Shown here piece after piece: positions 8,047 to 17,308 of a stretch of DNA of 64,000 nucleotides. Source of the DNA: UBA6623 sp965238125 (GTDB lineage Bacteria > Acidobacteriota > Terriglobia > Bryobacterales > UBA6623); contig OZ250179.1 of the NCBI GenBank assembly GCA_965238125.1, positions 248,001 to 312,000 of the forward strand. The letters are read 5' to 3'. The notes beneath the pieces are model-generated. The model searched no databases. It was not told the origin of the DNA and saw nothing but the letters and a program-made list of their open reading frames with translations. The translations under genes and the position numbers were made by a program. How positions within the stretch are numbered: position 1 is the stretch's first letter; every line of letters begins with the position of its first letter.

Positions 8047-9504
8047 TCAGGCCAAGATGTCTTGAATGACGTGCCCGTGCACATCGGTCAGCCGGTAGTC
8101 CCGCCCGCCGAAGTGATAACTGAGGTTTTCGTGATCGAGCCCGAGCAGATGCAAGATCGTGGCATGCAGATCGTGAATCGTGCGCTTGTTTTCCACGACG
8201 CGGTAACCGTATTCGTCCGTTTGACCGTAGATCAAACCTTTCTTGAGCCCGCCGCCGGCCAGCCATAGGCTGAATCCCATCGGATTATGGTCCCGCCCGT
8301 CCGCCGCCTGCACGAAAGGCGTCCGGCCGAACTCGCCCGAGAAGATCACCAGCGTTTCATCCAGCAACCCGCGCGCCTTGAGGTCTTTGATCAGCCCCGC
8401 AACCGGCTGGTCCACTGTGTAGGCATTCGCCGCATGACCGGCTTTCAGCCGCTTGTGCTGATCCCAAGGATTCGCCATCCCATCGGTAATCCCGTCGGTG
8501 CTGACCATGGTCAACTCAACGAAGCGCACCCCGCGCTCGACCAACCGCCGCGCCATCAGGCATTGCCGTGCATAGATCGACCTCGGCGACGTCTCGGAAT
8601 CGAGGCCGTAGAGTTTCTTCGTCGCCTCACTTTCGCCGCTCAGGTCCACCAGCTCCGGCACCGCGCTCTGCATCCGGTAAGCGATTTCGTAGTTGTTGAT
8701 CGCCGCTTCCACCGGCTCGTGCCCGCCCAGCCCCGCCAAGAACGACTCGTCCATCCCGCGGACGAAAGACAACTGCTTCCGCTGCAGGTGGTCCGCCTCG
8801 CTCGGCGTCACGTTGCGCAACGGCTCGTCCCGCCCCGGGTGAATCAGCGAAGCCTGATGCACCGACGGGAGAAACCCGTTGCCCATCATGTTGATCCCGC
8901 CCAGCGGAATGCCGCCCCCGCCCAGCACAACGAAGCCCGGCAGGTTCTGATTCTCGCTGCCCAGCCCGTACGTCACCCAAGCGCCCATGCTCGGAAACCC
9001 CGTAAACGGAGTGCCGCAATGGAAATAGAAGTTTCCCTGGGCGTGCTCCATGAATTTCGCCGTCATGGAGCGGATCACGCAAAGCTCATCCGCCACCGAA
9101 CCAATGTGCGGAAAGATCTCGCTCATCGGAATCCCGCTCTCGCCGCGCGGCTCGAATTCCCAAGGACTCGGGAAGATGTTCCCGTCCTGGTTGAACATCG
9201 TCCGTTCGGTCTTGAAAGGCATCGGCTGCCCGGCTTCCTTGGCAAGGCGCGGTTTCGGATCGAACGAATCGACCTGCGACACCCCACCGGACATGTAGCA
9301 AAAGATGACGTTCTTGACCCGCGGGGAAAAGTGCGGTTGCTTCGGAATCAGCGGCGCTTCCGGCTCGCCCTTCGACGGCCCGGCGTAGTTCCGATCCGCC
9401 ATCAAACCCGCCAAAGCAAGCATGCCGAACCCGGTCGAGCTCTTGCGCAACATTTCCCGCCGGCTGAACGGGCGTCGTGGACAGCGTTGGCGCGGATCGT
9501 ACAT
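8047..9504 (-). CDS. DUF1501 (sulfatase-fold) exported protein
   Basis: A 485-residue protein starting at the ATG at 9504, preceded by AGGGAAG. An upstream frame extends further but overlaps the preceding gene, which ends at 9512. The N-terminus RRPFSRREMLRKSSTGFGML is a twin-arginine export signal. The body shows DUF1501 hallmarks: VKNVIFCYMSGGVSQVDSFD, GKE-like AKEAGQPMPFK, MARRLVERGVRFVEL, LVIFSGEFGRTPF, GRDHNPMGFSLWLAGGG and LHATILHLLGLDHENL. DUF1501 proteins share the alkaline-phosphatase/sulfatase fold. Their job is unknown, but they almost always follow a PSD1-type gene, as here (7 bases apart). The pair is presumed to act together in the periplasm or cell envelope. Confidence 0.93.
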   Translation of the reverse strand: MYDPRQRCPRRPFSRREMLRKSSTGFGMLALAGLMADRNYAGPSKGEPEAPLIPKQPHFSPRVKNVIFCYMSGGVSQVDSFDPKPRLAKEAGQPMPFKTERTMFNQDGNIFPSPWEFEPRGESGIPMSEIFPHIGSVADELCVIRSMTAKFMEHAQGNFYFHCGTPFTGFPSMGAWVTYGLGSENQNLPGFVVLGGGGIPLGGINMMGNGFLPSVHQASLIHPGRDEPLRNVTPSEADHLQRKQLSFVRGMDESFLAGLGGHEPVEAAINNYEIAYRMQSAVPELVDLSGESEATKKLYGLDSETSPRSIYARQCLMARRLVERGVRFVELTMVSTDGITDGMANPWDQHKRLKAGHAANAYTVDQPVAGLIKDLKARGLLDETLVIFSGEFGRTPFVQAADGRDHNPMGFSLWLAGGGLKKGLIYGQTDEYGYRVVENKRTIHDLHATILHLLGLDHENLSYHFGGRDYRLTDVHGHVIQDILA

Positions 9505-9511
9505 AACTTCC

Positions 9512-12500
9512 CTAACGAATATAGATGAATTCCTTGAAGTTGAAAAGCGAGTGCGCCACCGCCCGCCAAACCTTGGCGCTCCCCAGAATCGCGCTTTCCG
9601 AAACCCCGTGCTCTTTCGCCAAATCGGCCAAGTACCCGGCCGTGCGGTCTCGCTCTTCGGGTAACGGCCGCCGACCAAAGGCCTTCAAGAACATGTACTC
9701 GACCCGCATGTCCACCGAGTGCGCCTCGCCGTTCGCCAGGCGACGGCCCCATTCCTCGGCCAAACCCGTCACAAACGGACTGTTCATCAGCGCCAACGAC
9801 TGAGCCGGCACATTGGTCACGTCGCGTTGTCCGCGAGTCGTCGCCGGGCTCGGTTGGTCAAACGCCTCCAGCAAGGGGTTGTGCAGGTTCCGTCGAACCT
9901 CTTGGTACACGCTGCGGCGGTCGTCCCCATAGGGAGACGGCTTCTCCTTGCTCTCCTCCTCGTCGAAATAAGAACGTTGGCTGGAAATCGGCGCCCCGTA
10001 CATGGTCGGGTCCAACATGCCCGAAACCGCCAACAGCGAATCCCGAATCGCCTCCGCCTCGAGCCTCCGCGCCGGCATGTGTTGCAGCAATCTATTCAGC
10101 GGGTCGATTTCACGTGCTCGATCGGAGGGCTTACTGCTCATCCGATATGCCCGCGTCGACACCAACCGCTCAACGGTCTTCTTGATCGACCAGCCGTCCT
10201 CGATGAATCGATCGGCGAGAAAGTCCAGCAATTCCGGATGCGTCGGCCGCTCGCCCACCGCCCCGAAGTTGTCCGGCGTCCCTACAATCCCCCGGCCGAA
10301 TAGGTAATGCCAAATCCGGTTCACCATTACTCGCGCCGTTAACGGATTCCCAGGGTCGGCGATCTCGTCGGCCAATCGCACCCGTACCGTCCGAGGACTC
10401 TCATAGACCGAGCCGCCCACCGCCGACAAATAACGGCGCGGCACGACGTCGCCCGGCTGTTTGTGGTTGCCGCGAATCAGCAACGGCTGATCCGGCGCCC
10501 CCTCTTCGACAACCCCCGGCGCGCGCCGCGGAATCGGAATCTCCGCCTCCAGCCGACGGTACTCCTCGACCAACGGACGAACACTCTCGAGACTCTCCAA
10601 TGATCGAGGCAGCAGGTCTTTGCGAACAAAATAATCCAAGAACGCCGCCTGCTCGTCATTGTTTTGCTCACGGAGCCGCCCGTCCCGCCAAGCCTCGATC
10701 GCCTCGGTAAGACGCCGTCCGAGCAGATCCTCGAGTTCCTCGGCCGAACCGGGGGCCTCCCCCTCGAGCAAATAGAGCGCCGCGCTCACCGTCTCCTTGG
10801 GCTCGTCTTCGCCGTCGTGAAAAGCGACAGCGGCGGCGCCGATCGCCGACCGCCCGTGCTTGGGACGCTTCGGCCGCGGCTTCTTGCGAAGATCCACCGC
10901 ATCGAGGAAGAAATTCGTGGAGTCGTCGCGCGTGGTGAATTCGACGTAAGCCGTGAATCCCTTCCAGAAGTCGGTCTTCCAGCGCCACCATCTCATTTGG
11001 TCGCTTCGGGGGCTGTAGCGCTGCGAGTAGATCCCGCTCAGCGGAACGGCGTAGTTCTCCACCATCAGCCGCGCGTAGCTCATGTCGCCGCCTAAGACCC
11101 GCACGCTGATATAGTCCGTATCGATTTTGAAGCGCGGCGACTGCATCACCCCGTTATGTTTCGTCGAAAGCAGATGGGTATACACTCCCCCCGGATAGAA
11201 GCCCTCGATGACGTGGTCACCCTCGTGGAGCACTCGGAATTCCCCCGCCCCGGAAGGTTTCTCCGGCAATCCCGAGCCGTGGCCCACCCACGCCTTGTAG
11301 TCGTCCCCGGTTAAATCCCAAATCTCGAACTTCTCTTGGTTGAACTTTTCGTGAACTTGGGTAGTCTCGCGTCCGCGATCGAGAAGGTTCCGCCAACTCG
11401 CCCGCAATGCATCACCCCGTTTGTTTCGAAGCTCGTTCCACACTTGAAGCGGGCTGTCCTGCTCGCACGCCGCTTCCCCGAACGCCCTCCGCACCGCCGT
11501 GCTGTCCGCCTCCGAAAGCCGCCTCCCCAAACTCTTCGCCGCCGCGAGCCATTCCTTCGCCAGCCTCGCCCGAATGTCCGCCTTCAGCTCGATCAGTTCG
11601 TCACGGTGGCGGTGCAGAGTAGCCGGGTCGTCAATCGCTCGCTGCGTCGGCCGCGCCCCGTAAAACATCCCAAACAACGCGTAATAATCTTTCTGACTAA
11701 TCGCATCAAATTTATGGTCGTGGCAACGCGCGCACGAAACCGTCAGCCCTTGGAATGCTTTCGAAAAGACGTCGATCTGGTTGTCGACGAACTTGACGCG
11801 ATCCTCCCAAGGTTCCACCGGCTGGTAGGCGTGCTCGACCATCCGGAAGTGAGCCGTACCCACGATCGACTCATTGATCCCGTCGCTTGGGTTGAGCCGT
11901 GGGTTCTCGAGCAGATCCCCCGCCAAATGTTCCCGCACCAGTTGGTCGTAGGGGACGTCTTTGTTCAGCGCCCGAATCAGGTAATTTCGGTAGCGCCAAG
12001 CCAGCGGGATCTCCGGGTCCCCCTCGCTGCCGTGCGACTCCGAGTAGCGCACCCAATCCATCCAATGACGCGCCCACCGTTCACCAAAGTGCGGCGAATC
12101 GAGCAACCGTCGAACCAACTTCTGATACGCATCCGGCGACTTGTCTCGAACAAAATCCTTGACCTGCTCCGGCGTCGGCGGCAGCCCGGTCAAATCGAAA
12201 CTCAACCGTCGAATCAGCGAGTAGCGATCGGCCGGGGAAGCCGGCTTCAGCCCCTCCTCGTCGAGCTTGGCAAGCAGGAACCGGTCCACCGCGCCCGCCG
12301 GCCAACCCTCGTCGCTGACCGCCGGCGGCTCCACGGCCGCAACCGGCTGCCAAGCCCAATGCGAACTTTTGCGGGCTTCCAGATCAAAACCGCCGGCGTG
12401 GGGCTCCGGCGCCGGCTCGTCGTCGGGCCACGGCGCGCCCATCTTGATCCACTTGCCCAGCGCGGCGATGCGGTCGTCGGGAAGCCGTCCCGCGGGAGGC

Positions 12501-12781
12501 ATCAACAGCGGCTCCCCGCGCAGCAGCTTGATCAAACGGCTGTTCTCCGGATCCCCCGGCAGAATCGCCGCTCCCGATTCCCCGCCCTCCAGCAACGCTT
12601 CGCGACTATCCACCCGCAGCCCCGCGAAAGGCGTTTCAATCTTGGCGCTATGGCAGGAGTAGCATTGCTCCGCCAACACAGGCCGAATCTCACGCTCGAA
12701 AAACTCAACATTGTCCGCCGAAACCGCCCCCGTCTGCGAAAACCCCGCCGAACCAAAGGCCGCCAAACACGCTGACACCAT
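9512..12781 (-). CDS. PSD1-type protein with planctomycete cytochrome C domain (PSCyt1-DUF1549-DUF1553)
   Basis: About 1,089 residues from the ATG at 12781, preceded by AGGGAAG at about 12 bases; a start at 12883 is possible but lacks a signal-like sequence. After a short hydrophobic signal comes a PSCyt1 domain with one CxxCH heme site (EQCYSCHSAKIE) and SGESGAAILPGDPENSRLIKLL. DUF1549 follows (DRFLLAKL-E-GLKPASPADR, LTGLPPTPEQV, RHWMDWVRYSESHG). Before the C-terminus is DUF1553 (NPLTARVMVNRIWHYLFGRGIV, TPDNFG--GERPTHPELLDFLA). Such proteins are exported and co-transcribed with DUF1501 genes in Planctomycetes, Verrucomicrobia and Acidobacteria, where a role in polysaccharide use is suspected. 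A second CARCHDH motif lies near residue 355. Confidence 0.93.
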   Translation of the reverse strand: MVSACLAAFGSAGFSQTGAVSADNVEFFEREIRPVLAEQCYSCHSAKIETPFAGLRVDSREALLEGGESGAAILPGDPENSRLIKLLRGEPLLMPPAGRLPDDRIAALGKWIKMGAPWPDDEPAPEPHAGGFDLEARKSSHWAWQPVAAVEPPAVSDEGWPAGAVDRFLLAKLDEEGLKPASPADRYSLIRRLSFDLTGLPPTPEQVKDFVRDKSPDAYQKLVRRLLDSPHFGERWARHWMDWVRYSESHGSEGDPEIPLAWRYRNYLIRALNKDVPYDQLVREHLAGDLLENPRLNPSDGINESIVGTAHFRMVEHAYQPVEPWEDRVKFVDNQIDVFSKAFQGLTVSCARCHDHKFDAISQKDYYALFGMFYGARPTQRAIDDPATLHRHRDELIELKADIRARLAKEWLAAAKSLGRRLSEADSTAVRRAFGEAACEQDSPLQVWNELRNKRGDALRASWRNLLDRGRETTQVHEKFNQEKFEIWDLTGDDYKAWVGHGSGLPEKPSGAGEFRVLHEGDHVIEGFYPGGVYTHLLSTKHNGVMQSPRFKIDTDYISVRVLGGDMSYARLMVENYAVPLSGIYSQRYSPRSDQMRWWRWKTDFWKGFTAYVEFTTRDDSTNFFLDAVDLRKKPRPKRPKHGRSAIGAAAVAFHDGEDEPKETVSAALYLLEGEAPGSAEELEDLLGRRLTEAIEAWRDGRLREQNNDEQAAFLDYFVRKDLLPRSLESLESVRPLVEEYRRLEAEIPIPRRAPGVVEEGAPDQPLLIRGNHKQPGDVVPRRYLSAVGGSVYESPRTVRVRLADEIADPGNPLTARVMVNRIWHYLFGRGIVGTPDNFGAVGERPTHPELLDFLADRFIEDGWSIKKTVERLVSTRAYRMSSKPSDRAREIDPLNRLLQHMPARRLEAEAIRDSLLAVSGMLDPTMYGAPISSQRSYFDEEESKEKPSPYGDDRRSVYQEVRRNLHNPLLEAFDQPSPATTRGQRDVTNVPAQSLALMNSPFVTGLAEEWGRRLANGEAHSVDMRVEYMFLKAFGRRPLPEERDRTAGYLADLAKEHGVSESAILGSAKVWRAVAHSLFNFKEFIYIR

Positions 12782-13092
12782 CACGCGGGCACACTTCCCT
12801 AGTTGAGCGCGCGGACCGCCCCCACTAGGGGTCGGCCGCCCCCGTGTACAACGCTTGATCACCTGGTTTTCTTGAACAAACACCAGCGTTGCCTATTCTA
12901 TAGGTTTCCCGACCGACGCGTGGTTAGCGGAGCGACACGGCACCCCAAGCTGTCAACAAGCCACCATCGAAATCACTCGACCGCTTGCCGGCGCTGGATT
13001 TGCGAACGCGCCAGCGGATAGACTGCAATGACGACGGGGATTGGCCGCCAACGCCGACAAGCCTGGTCGAGAGACCACCCAGGAGTTTTACA
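12782..13092. promoter_or_regulatory. divergent intergenic region
   Basis: About 310 bases separate the divergent PSD1/DUF1501 operon and the ThuA lipoprotein gene, so promoters for both must lie here. AGGAG at 13081-13085 is the ribosome site for the ThuA gene. I could not assign convincing -35/-10 pairs or an operator. Confidence 0.4.
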
Positions 13093-14289
13093 ATGTTCCG
13101 AGCCGTATCCATCCCAAACGCCTGCCTAGCCGCGTTTTTCGCGATCGCCGTGCTGACAACAGCCTGCGCGCCCACCGAGGCCCCGCCCGAGGAAACCGCC
13201 TCCGACGACCCCCAATGGGTCGTCTACGAAGGCGCCGCCGGACCCGGGCAAAGCAAACACATCGTTCTCATCGCCGGCGATGACGAATACCGCTCCGAAG
13301 AAGCTCTGAGTCAACTCGGCCGAATCCTCGCCGACCATCACGGCTTCAAGTGCACGGTCCTGTTCGCCGTCGATCCCGACACGGGAATCATCAACCCCGC
13401 CCGCCACAACAGCATTCCCGGCCTCGAAGCGCTCGAGACCGCCGACCTGGCCTTCCTCTTTTCCCGCTGGCGGGCGTTGCCGGACGACCAGATGCGCCAT
13501 ATCGATGCCTACCTTCGCGCCGGCAAACCGCTGGTCGCCATGCGGACCGCGACCCATGGTTTCGCGCCTCCCGCAGCGATCCACGACGAGGTAATGGACA
13601 ACAAAGATAACAAGCCGGAAGAGCGTCCTCAATTCACCGACGAGCAATGGGGCGCCTACGGCCACTACGGCGACGCCTACTTCGGGCCCAAACCGGAATG
13701 GCAGGGCGGCTTCGGCAGCTTGGTCCTGGGCGAGACCTGGGTCGCGCACCACGGACATCACAAGCACGAGTCGACGCTCGGCATTCTCGCCCCCGGCGTC
13801 GAGGAGCATCCCATCCTTCGCGGCATCAAGGCCGGCGACATTTGGGGACCGAGCGACGTCTATACCATCGGCCTGCCCTTGCCGGGCGACTCGAAGCCCC
13901 TCGTTCTCGGCCAAGTCATGAAACGAAAAGGCGAATACGACGAAAACGATCCTTTCTATGGAATGCGCCCCGACGACGGCCCCCCCGTCGACGAGAAGAA
14001 CGACCCCATGATGCCGGTCGCGTGGACCAAGAGCTACCAGATCCCCGGAGGCGAAAAGGGTCAAGCCTTTGTCACGACGATGGGAGCGTCGACCGATCTA
14101 GTGTCCGAGGGGACGCGACGCTTGATTGTGAACGGCGTTTATTGGGGGCTAGGGATGGCCGATCAGATTCCTGAAGCCGGCACCAAAGTCGATCTCGTCG
14201 GAACCTACGAGCCGAGGCAGTACTTCATCCACGACGGCGATTACTGGGTACAGCGCCAACTCCGCCCGGCGCATTTCCTAGCGGAGTAG
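13093..14289 (+). CDS. ThuA-domain lipoprotein
   Basis: A 398-residue protein starting at the ATG at 13093, with AGGAG 8 bases upstream; a longer frame from 12985 lacks a ribosome site. The signal peptide ends in the lipobox LTTAC, giving a lipidated Cys at residue 25. The body has the ThuA fold (glutamine-amidotransferase-like): HIVLIAGDDEYRSEEAL, then ADLAFLFSRWRALPDDQMRHIDAYL, GKPLVAMRTATHGF and a late HHGHHKHE/LGILAPGVEEHPILRG stretch. ThuA domains occur with sugar-utilisation genes and with PSD1/DUF1501 sets. It is divergent from such an operon here, so a shared role at the cell envelope is likely. Confidence 0.88.
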   Translation: MFRAVSIPNACLAAFFAIAVLTTACAPTEAPPEETASDDPQWVVYEGAAGPGQSKHIVLIAGDDEYRSEEALSQLGRILADHHGFKCTVLFAVDPDTGIINPARHNSIPGLEALETADLAFLFSRWRALPDDQMRHIDAYLRAGKPLVAMRTATHGFAPPAAIHDEVMDNKDNKPEERPQFTDEQWGAYGHYGDAYFGPKPEWQGGFGSLVLGETWVAHHGHHKHESTLGILAPGVEEHPILRGIKAGDIWGPSDVYTIGLPLPGDSKPLVLGQVMKRKGEYDENDPFYGMRPDDGPPVDEKNDPMMPVAWTKSYQIPGGEKGQAFVTTMGASTDLVSEGTRRLIVNGVYWGLGMADQIPEAGTKVDLVGTYEPRQYFIHDGDYWVQRQLRPAHFLAE

Positions 14290-14503
14290 GCGGCGCAAAG
14301 AAACTGGGGACAAACCTGTCTCTACGAATCCGCGGATTCATACTGCCGCTATCGAATCGACGGGACCTTGTCAGCTGATAAATACTTTATCGTCTAGTAA
14401 AACAAGGCCTGAGGGTGCGGTGCCGTCGCACCGTCCGGGGAAGTCACTTCCGCGAACCGGACTTATCGGAAGCGACCCAATCAACGCGCGTTGGTAGCGG
14501 GAG

Positions 14504-14519
14504 GGCCTGAAGTCAGGCC
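14504..14519. terminator. hairpin at the end of the reductase gene
   Basis: A perfect GGCCTGA-AG-TCAGGCC hairpin, with outer GAG/CTC pairing, overlaps the stop codon of the minus-strand reductase gene (TGA at 14515-14513). There is no clear U-run after it, so it may be a REP-like palindrome rather than a true intrinsic terminator. Confidence 0.35.
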
Positions 14520-15031
14520 ACCTCATAGCTGAGCGTCATGGTGCCGGTCTTCGGATAGACCTTATGCTTGCTGAGTTTGAGCTGAGCCCGCGATGACCGA
14601 TCGGGTAGCAAGGGCACCCCGCCACCGAGAAGCACGGGAATGATCGCGACTTCGACCGAATCCACGAGCCCGAGGTCGAGCAGGCTGCGGAATAGGGAAC
14701 CGCCGCCGAACAACCAGATGTCCTTGCCTGGCTTTTCCTTGAGGGTTGCCACCGTCCGCTCAAGATTGTCGGACACGACGGTTACGCCGGGACAATCGGC
14801 CTGGCGCAACGTGCGCGAAAAGACGTAGGTCTCCGTGCCTTTCATCGGTTTGCTGTCACCTTGCGCTTTCGTGAATTCGTAGGTCTTCCGACCCATGAGG
14901 AAGGTGTCGAACTCCGCGAAGATCGCGCCAAAGTCGATGTCCGGATCCATGACGATCCAGTCGTACTCGCCGTTCGGGCCGGCGATGTAACCGTCGAGGC
15001 TTATGGCCACCGAATAACGGACTCGCTTCAT
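14513..15031 (-). CDS. dihydrofolate reductase-like (RibD C-terminal domain) protein
   Basis: A 172-residue protein of the RibD_C/DHFR superfamily. The N-terminus MKRVRYSVAISLDGYIAGPNGEYDWI is the usual opening of the YyaP/YwjB-type group. A NADPH-binding segment DTFLMGRKTYEF follows, then YVFSRTL, and the GKDIWLFGGGSLFRSLLDLGLVDSVEVAIIPVLLGGGVPLL block that closes the fold. These proteins are assumed to be NAD(P)H-dependent reductases of pteridine- or flavin-like substrates, but the family is uncharacterised. It appears monocistronic. Confidence 0.9.
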   Translation of the reverse strand: MKRVRYSVAISLDGYIAGPNGEYDWIVMDPDIDFGAIFAEFDTFLMGRKTYEFTKAQGDSKPMKGTETYVFSRTLRQADCPGVTVVSDNLERTVATLKEKPGKDIWLFGGGSLFRSLLDLGLVDSVEVAIIPVLLGGGVPLLPDRSSRAQLKLSKHKVYPKTGTMTLSYEVA

Positions 15032-15345
15032 GAACTCCTCGTCGCGTCTCGCTATGGTCGTTTGACAGCAACCAGGGGACGATATCGATTCGAACTATCT
15101 AGGATCCGCCAGGAATACTCCCGGCGGATTGCGACGGCCATTCTAGCAAAAACCTTACCATACGAGGCGGCTGCCGCTTCCGATACTTCCGATATTGGGG
15201 ACTCCCGGAAGTGAGTCCGGTGCGTTGGCGCCACTCCGGCGTCTGAAGTGTGCGCAGTCTGACATACTCGCGTGTCACGTCCCCCGTGTTCTCCAAATTT
15301 GGAGCCGTCGCCGCGTCGGCAGTTTGAACCATTCGTGTACACTTA
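15032..15345. other. intergenic region before the IS630 element
   Basis: About 310 bases without a recognisable gene. An inverted repeat ATCCGCC/GGCGGAT, with a 12-base loop, lies at about 15102-15127. The TA at 15344-15345 is one side of the IS630 target duplication. Confidence 0.4.
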
Positions 15346-16438
15346 CTGAGTCTCGCATAATATACTGTCAATCGAGACAAAGAGAAGACTGTTTCCAGAA
15401 AGCGGTAATCAAGCGCGGTTTGCGGCGCATTCGCCGCAGCGCTTTGCGGGCGCGCTCGTCGAGTTCCCAGTAGTCCTTCGGGCAGACGTTGGGCAACTCG
15501 TGCTGCTTCCAGTACGCCCAAATGTATTCCACCGGGTTCAACTCCGGCGCATAGGGCGGCAAGTACTCCGTTGCGATGTGATCCTCGGAGAGCTGGATGA
15601 ACTCCCGCACCAGGCGGCTGCGGTGCGCCGGCAGCCGGTCCCAGACGATCAGCAGTGGGCCGTCGATGTGGCGCACCAAAGCCTTCAGGAAGTCGATGAC
15701 CTCCAGCTCGCCGATCGCGCCGGGATAGAGCCGGAAGTAAAAGTTGCGCAACGTCAGCCCGGCCGACACCGACAGCTTGTCCCAGTTGAAGTTGAACTCC
15801 AACACCGGTGTCTCGCCGCGCGGCGCCCAGGTGCGGCAACGATGCGGCTTCTGACTCAATCCGCTTTCGTCGATGAAGACGATCGTACGTTCTTCTTTGC
15901 GGGCTTTTTTTTAATGGCCGGCCAAGTCTTGCGCTGCCAGCCGCGGATGGCCTCTTCGTTGCGCTCCCGCGCTTTGCCGACGGGCCGTTGCGGGCTCCAA
16001 CCGAGCGCCCGCAGGATCTTCCAGACATGACCCTCGTGATAGCGCACGCCGAACTCGTCTCCGATCAGACGAGCGACCCGCGGACAGCTCCACAGCGGCG
16101 TCGGGAAGCCGTGCGCCTCGGGGCCTTCCAGCAGCAACGCCTCGAGGCGTTCGAGCTGCGCGGCGTCCAACAGCGGCTTACGGCCGGCGCGGCCGGCCTG
16201 ACGCAACCCGGCTTCGCCGTCACGCCGGTATCGTCGCAGCCACTCGCTGACGCTTTGCCGCGCGACCTTCAATCGCCTCGCTGTCTCGGACTGACTACAG
16301 CCTTGCTCGACCAACCGGATCGCTTTGAAACGGCGCTTCTCCAGGGCCTCGAAATCCCGCCGTACGCCTTTTGTATTTCCCATACATACAAAGACGTACG
16401 TACCCCAAAAAAGTGTCACTTTATTTTGCGAGACTCAA
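15346..16438 (-). mobile_element. IS630-family insertion sequence
   Basis: About 1,093 bases bounded by imperfect inverted repeats. The left end, from 15347, reads TGAGTCTCGCATAATATACT. The complement of the right end, to 16437, reads TGAGTCTCGCAAAATAAAGT. A TA dinucleotide flanks each side (15344-15345 and 16439-16440), as expected for IS630/Tc1 insertion. It holds one transposase gene in two overlapping frames. The element lies between genes and does not visibly break one. Confidence 0.87.
15368..16383 (-). CDS. IS630-family transposase made by -1 frameshifting
   Basis: The first frame, from the ATG at 16383 (MGNTKGVRRDFEALEKRR), encodes a helix-turn-helix region (SQSETARRLKVARQSVSEWLRRY) and a winged-helix linker, ending at 15856. 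The second frame encodes the DDE catalytic part (GPLLIVWDRLPAHRS, PPYAPELNPVEYIWA) and ends at 15368. Eight A residues followed by G on the minus strand (15912-15904) form an A-AAA-AAG slippery site. A -1 shift there joins WPAIKKK to ARKEERTIVFIDESGLSQK, supplying the first catalytic Asp motif (FIDESG). This is the known expression mode of many IS630 elements. The full protein is about 338 residues, a usual family length. An ATG at 16419 is an alternative start. Confidence 0.88.
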
Positions 16439-16526
16439 TAGAGCCTCCCGGTTCTCCAGGTTAGAAATCCCCGATAGCACCTTCCCGGGGTTGTTACAGC
16501 CTGCCGAAGCCACGACGGAGGTTACT

Positions 16527-17108
16527 ATGGCACGCTGGATATTTGAGCCAGGCCACACGTCCGCGGAGTTTTGTGCCCGCCACATGATGGTGACTTGGGT
16601 GCGGGGCTACTTCAAGGATGTCCATGGAACTCTCGAGTTCGATCCTGACGACCCATTGAAATCGACGGTCGAGGTAGAAATTGATGCCGGCAAGATTTGG
16701 AGCGGAGATCCGGACCGGGATGCGCACCTGCGAAGCGCCGATTTCCTAGCCGTCGAGAACCATCAGAAAATCACTTTCAAGGGGTCCGTGACAGAGCAAT
16801 TGGGACAGAATCACTACACGGTGACAGGTGAGTTGACTATCCGAGGGGTCACCCGGCCAGTGACACTCGATGTCTCCAACTTCGGTCAGTGGCCAACACC
16901 CTACTGGGCCGGCGATGAGGACAAGGGGCCGATCACTCGCGCTGGATTTACCGCAACCTCTCGAATCAATCGGCAAGAGTTCGGAGTAAGCTGGAACGGC
17001 ACTATGGATAGCGGCGGGGTTGTGGTCAGCAACGAGGTTCTCATCACAATAGACGCCGAGGCCCTTCTTGAGGCTGACCTGGAGCGAGCAGGGCTGCCCA
17101 AGGCCTAA
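16527..17108 (+). CDS. YceI-family protein
   Basis: A 193-residue protein with the YceI lipocalin-like beta-barrel fold. The family pattern is clear: ARWIFEPGHTSAEFCARHMMVTWVRGYF, GTLEFDPDDPLKSTVEVEIDAGKI, DAHLRSADFLAVENHQKITFKG, LTIRGVTRPVTLDV, then a final SRINRQEFGVSWN. YceI proteins bind isoprenoid or other long apolar ligands. There is no signal peptide, so it is probably cytoplasmic, unlike E. coli YceI. The ATG at 16527 follows CGGAGGT at a suitable distance; the longer frame from 16371 starts inside the IS630 element and is rejected. Confidence 0.92.
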   Translation: MARWIFEPGHTSAEFCARHMMVTWVRGYFKDVHGTLEFDPDDPLKSTVEVEIDAGKIWSGDPDRDAHLRSADFLAVENHQKITFKGSVTEQLGQNHYTVTGELTIRGVTRPVTLDVSNFGQWPTPYWAGDEDKGPITRAGFTATSRINRQEFGVSWNGTMDSGGVVVSNEVLITIDAEALLEADLERAGLPKA

Positions 17109-17308
17109 ATCTGACCGCATTCAGCCTTCTTCTCAGAACCTCCATCCATGTCATATCTTTGGCGTATTCCGGTGGTCAGGACCCGCAATTTACTTCAAGT
17201 CCGGACGGACCTTGAGTTGAGCGATAGGTATCGCTCGCACTCGAGACTTGGCTGAAGTCGTCAACCGTGAGAGAGGCTGCGGGGCTGCGCTTCCGACGCA
17301 CGAAGGCC

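Noticed and set aside
8287..9528. Long open frame antisense to the DUF1501 gene (413 codons)
   Set aside because: The same artefact of high GC third positions; the opposite strand carries clear domain motifs and a Tat signal.
11336..12775. Long open frame antisense to the PSD1 gene (479 codons)
   Set aside because: It mirrors the codon pattern of a strongly supported gene on the other strand, is Arg/Pro/His-rich and resembles no family.
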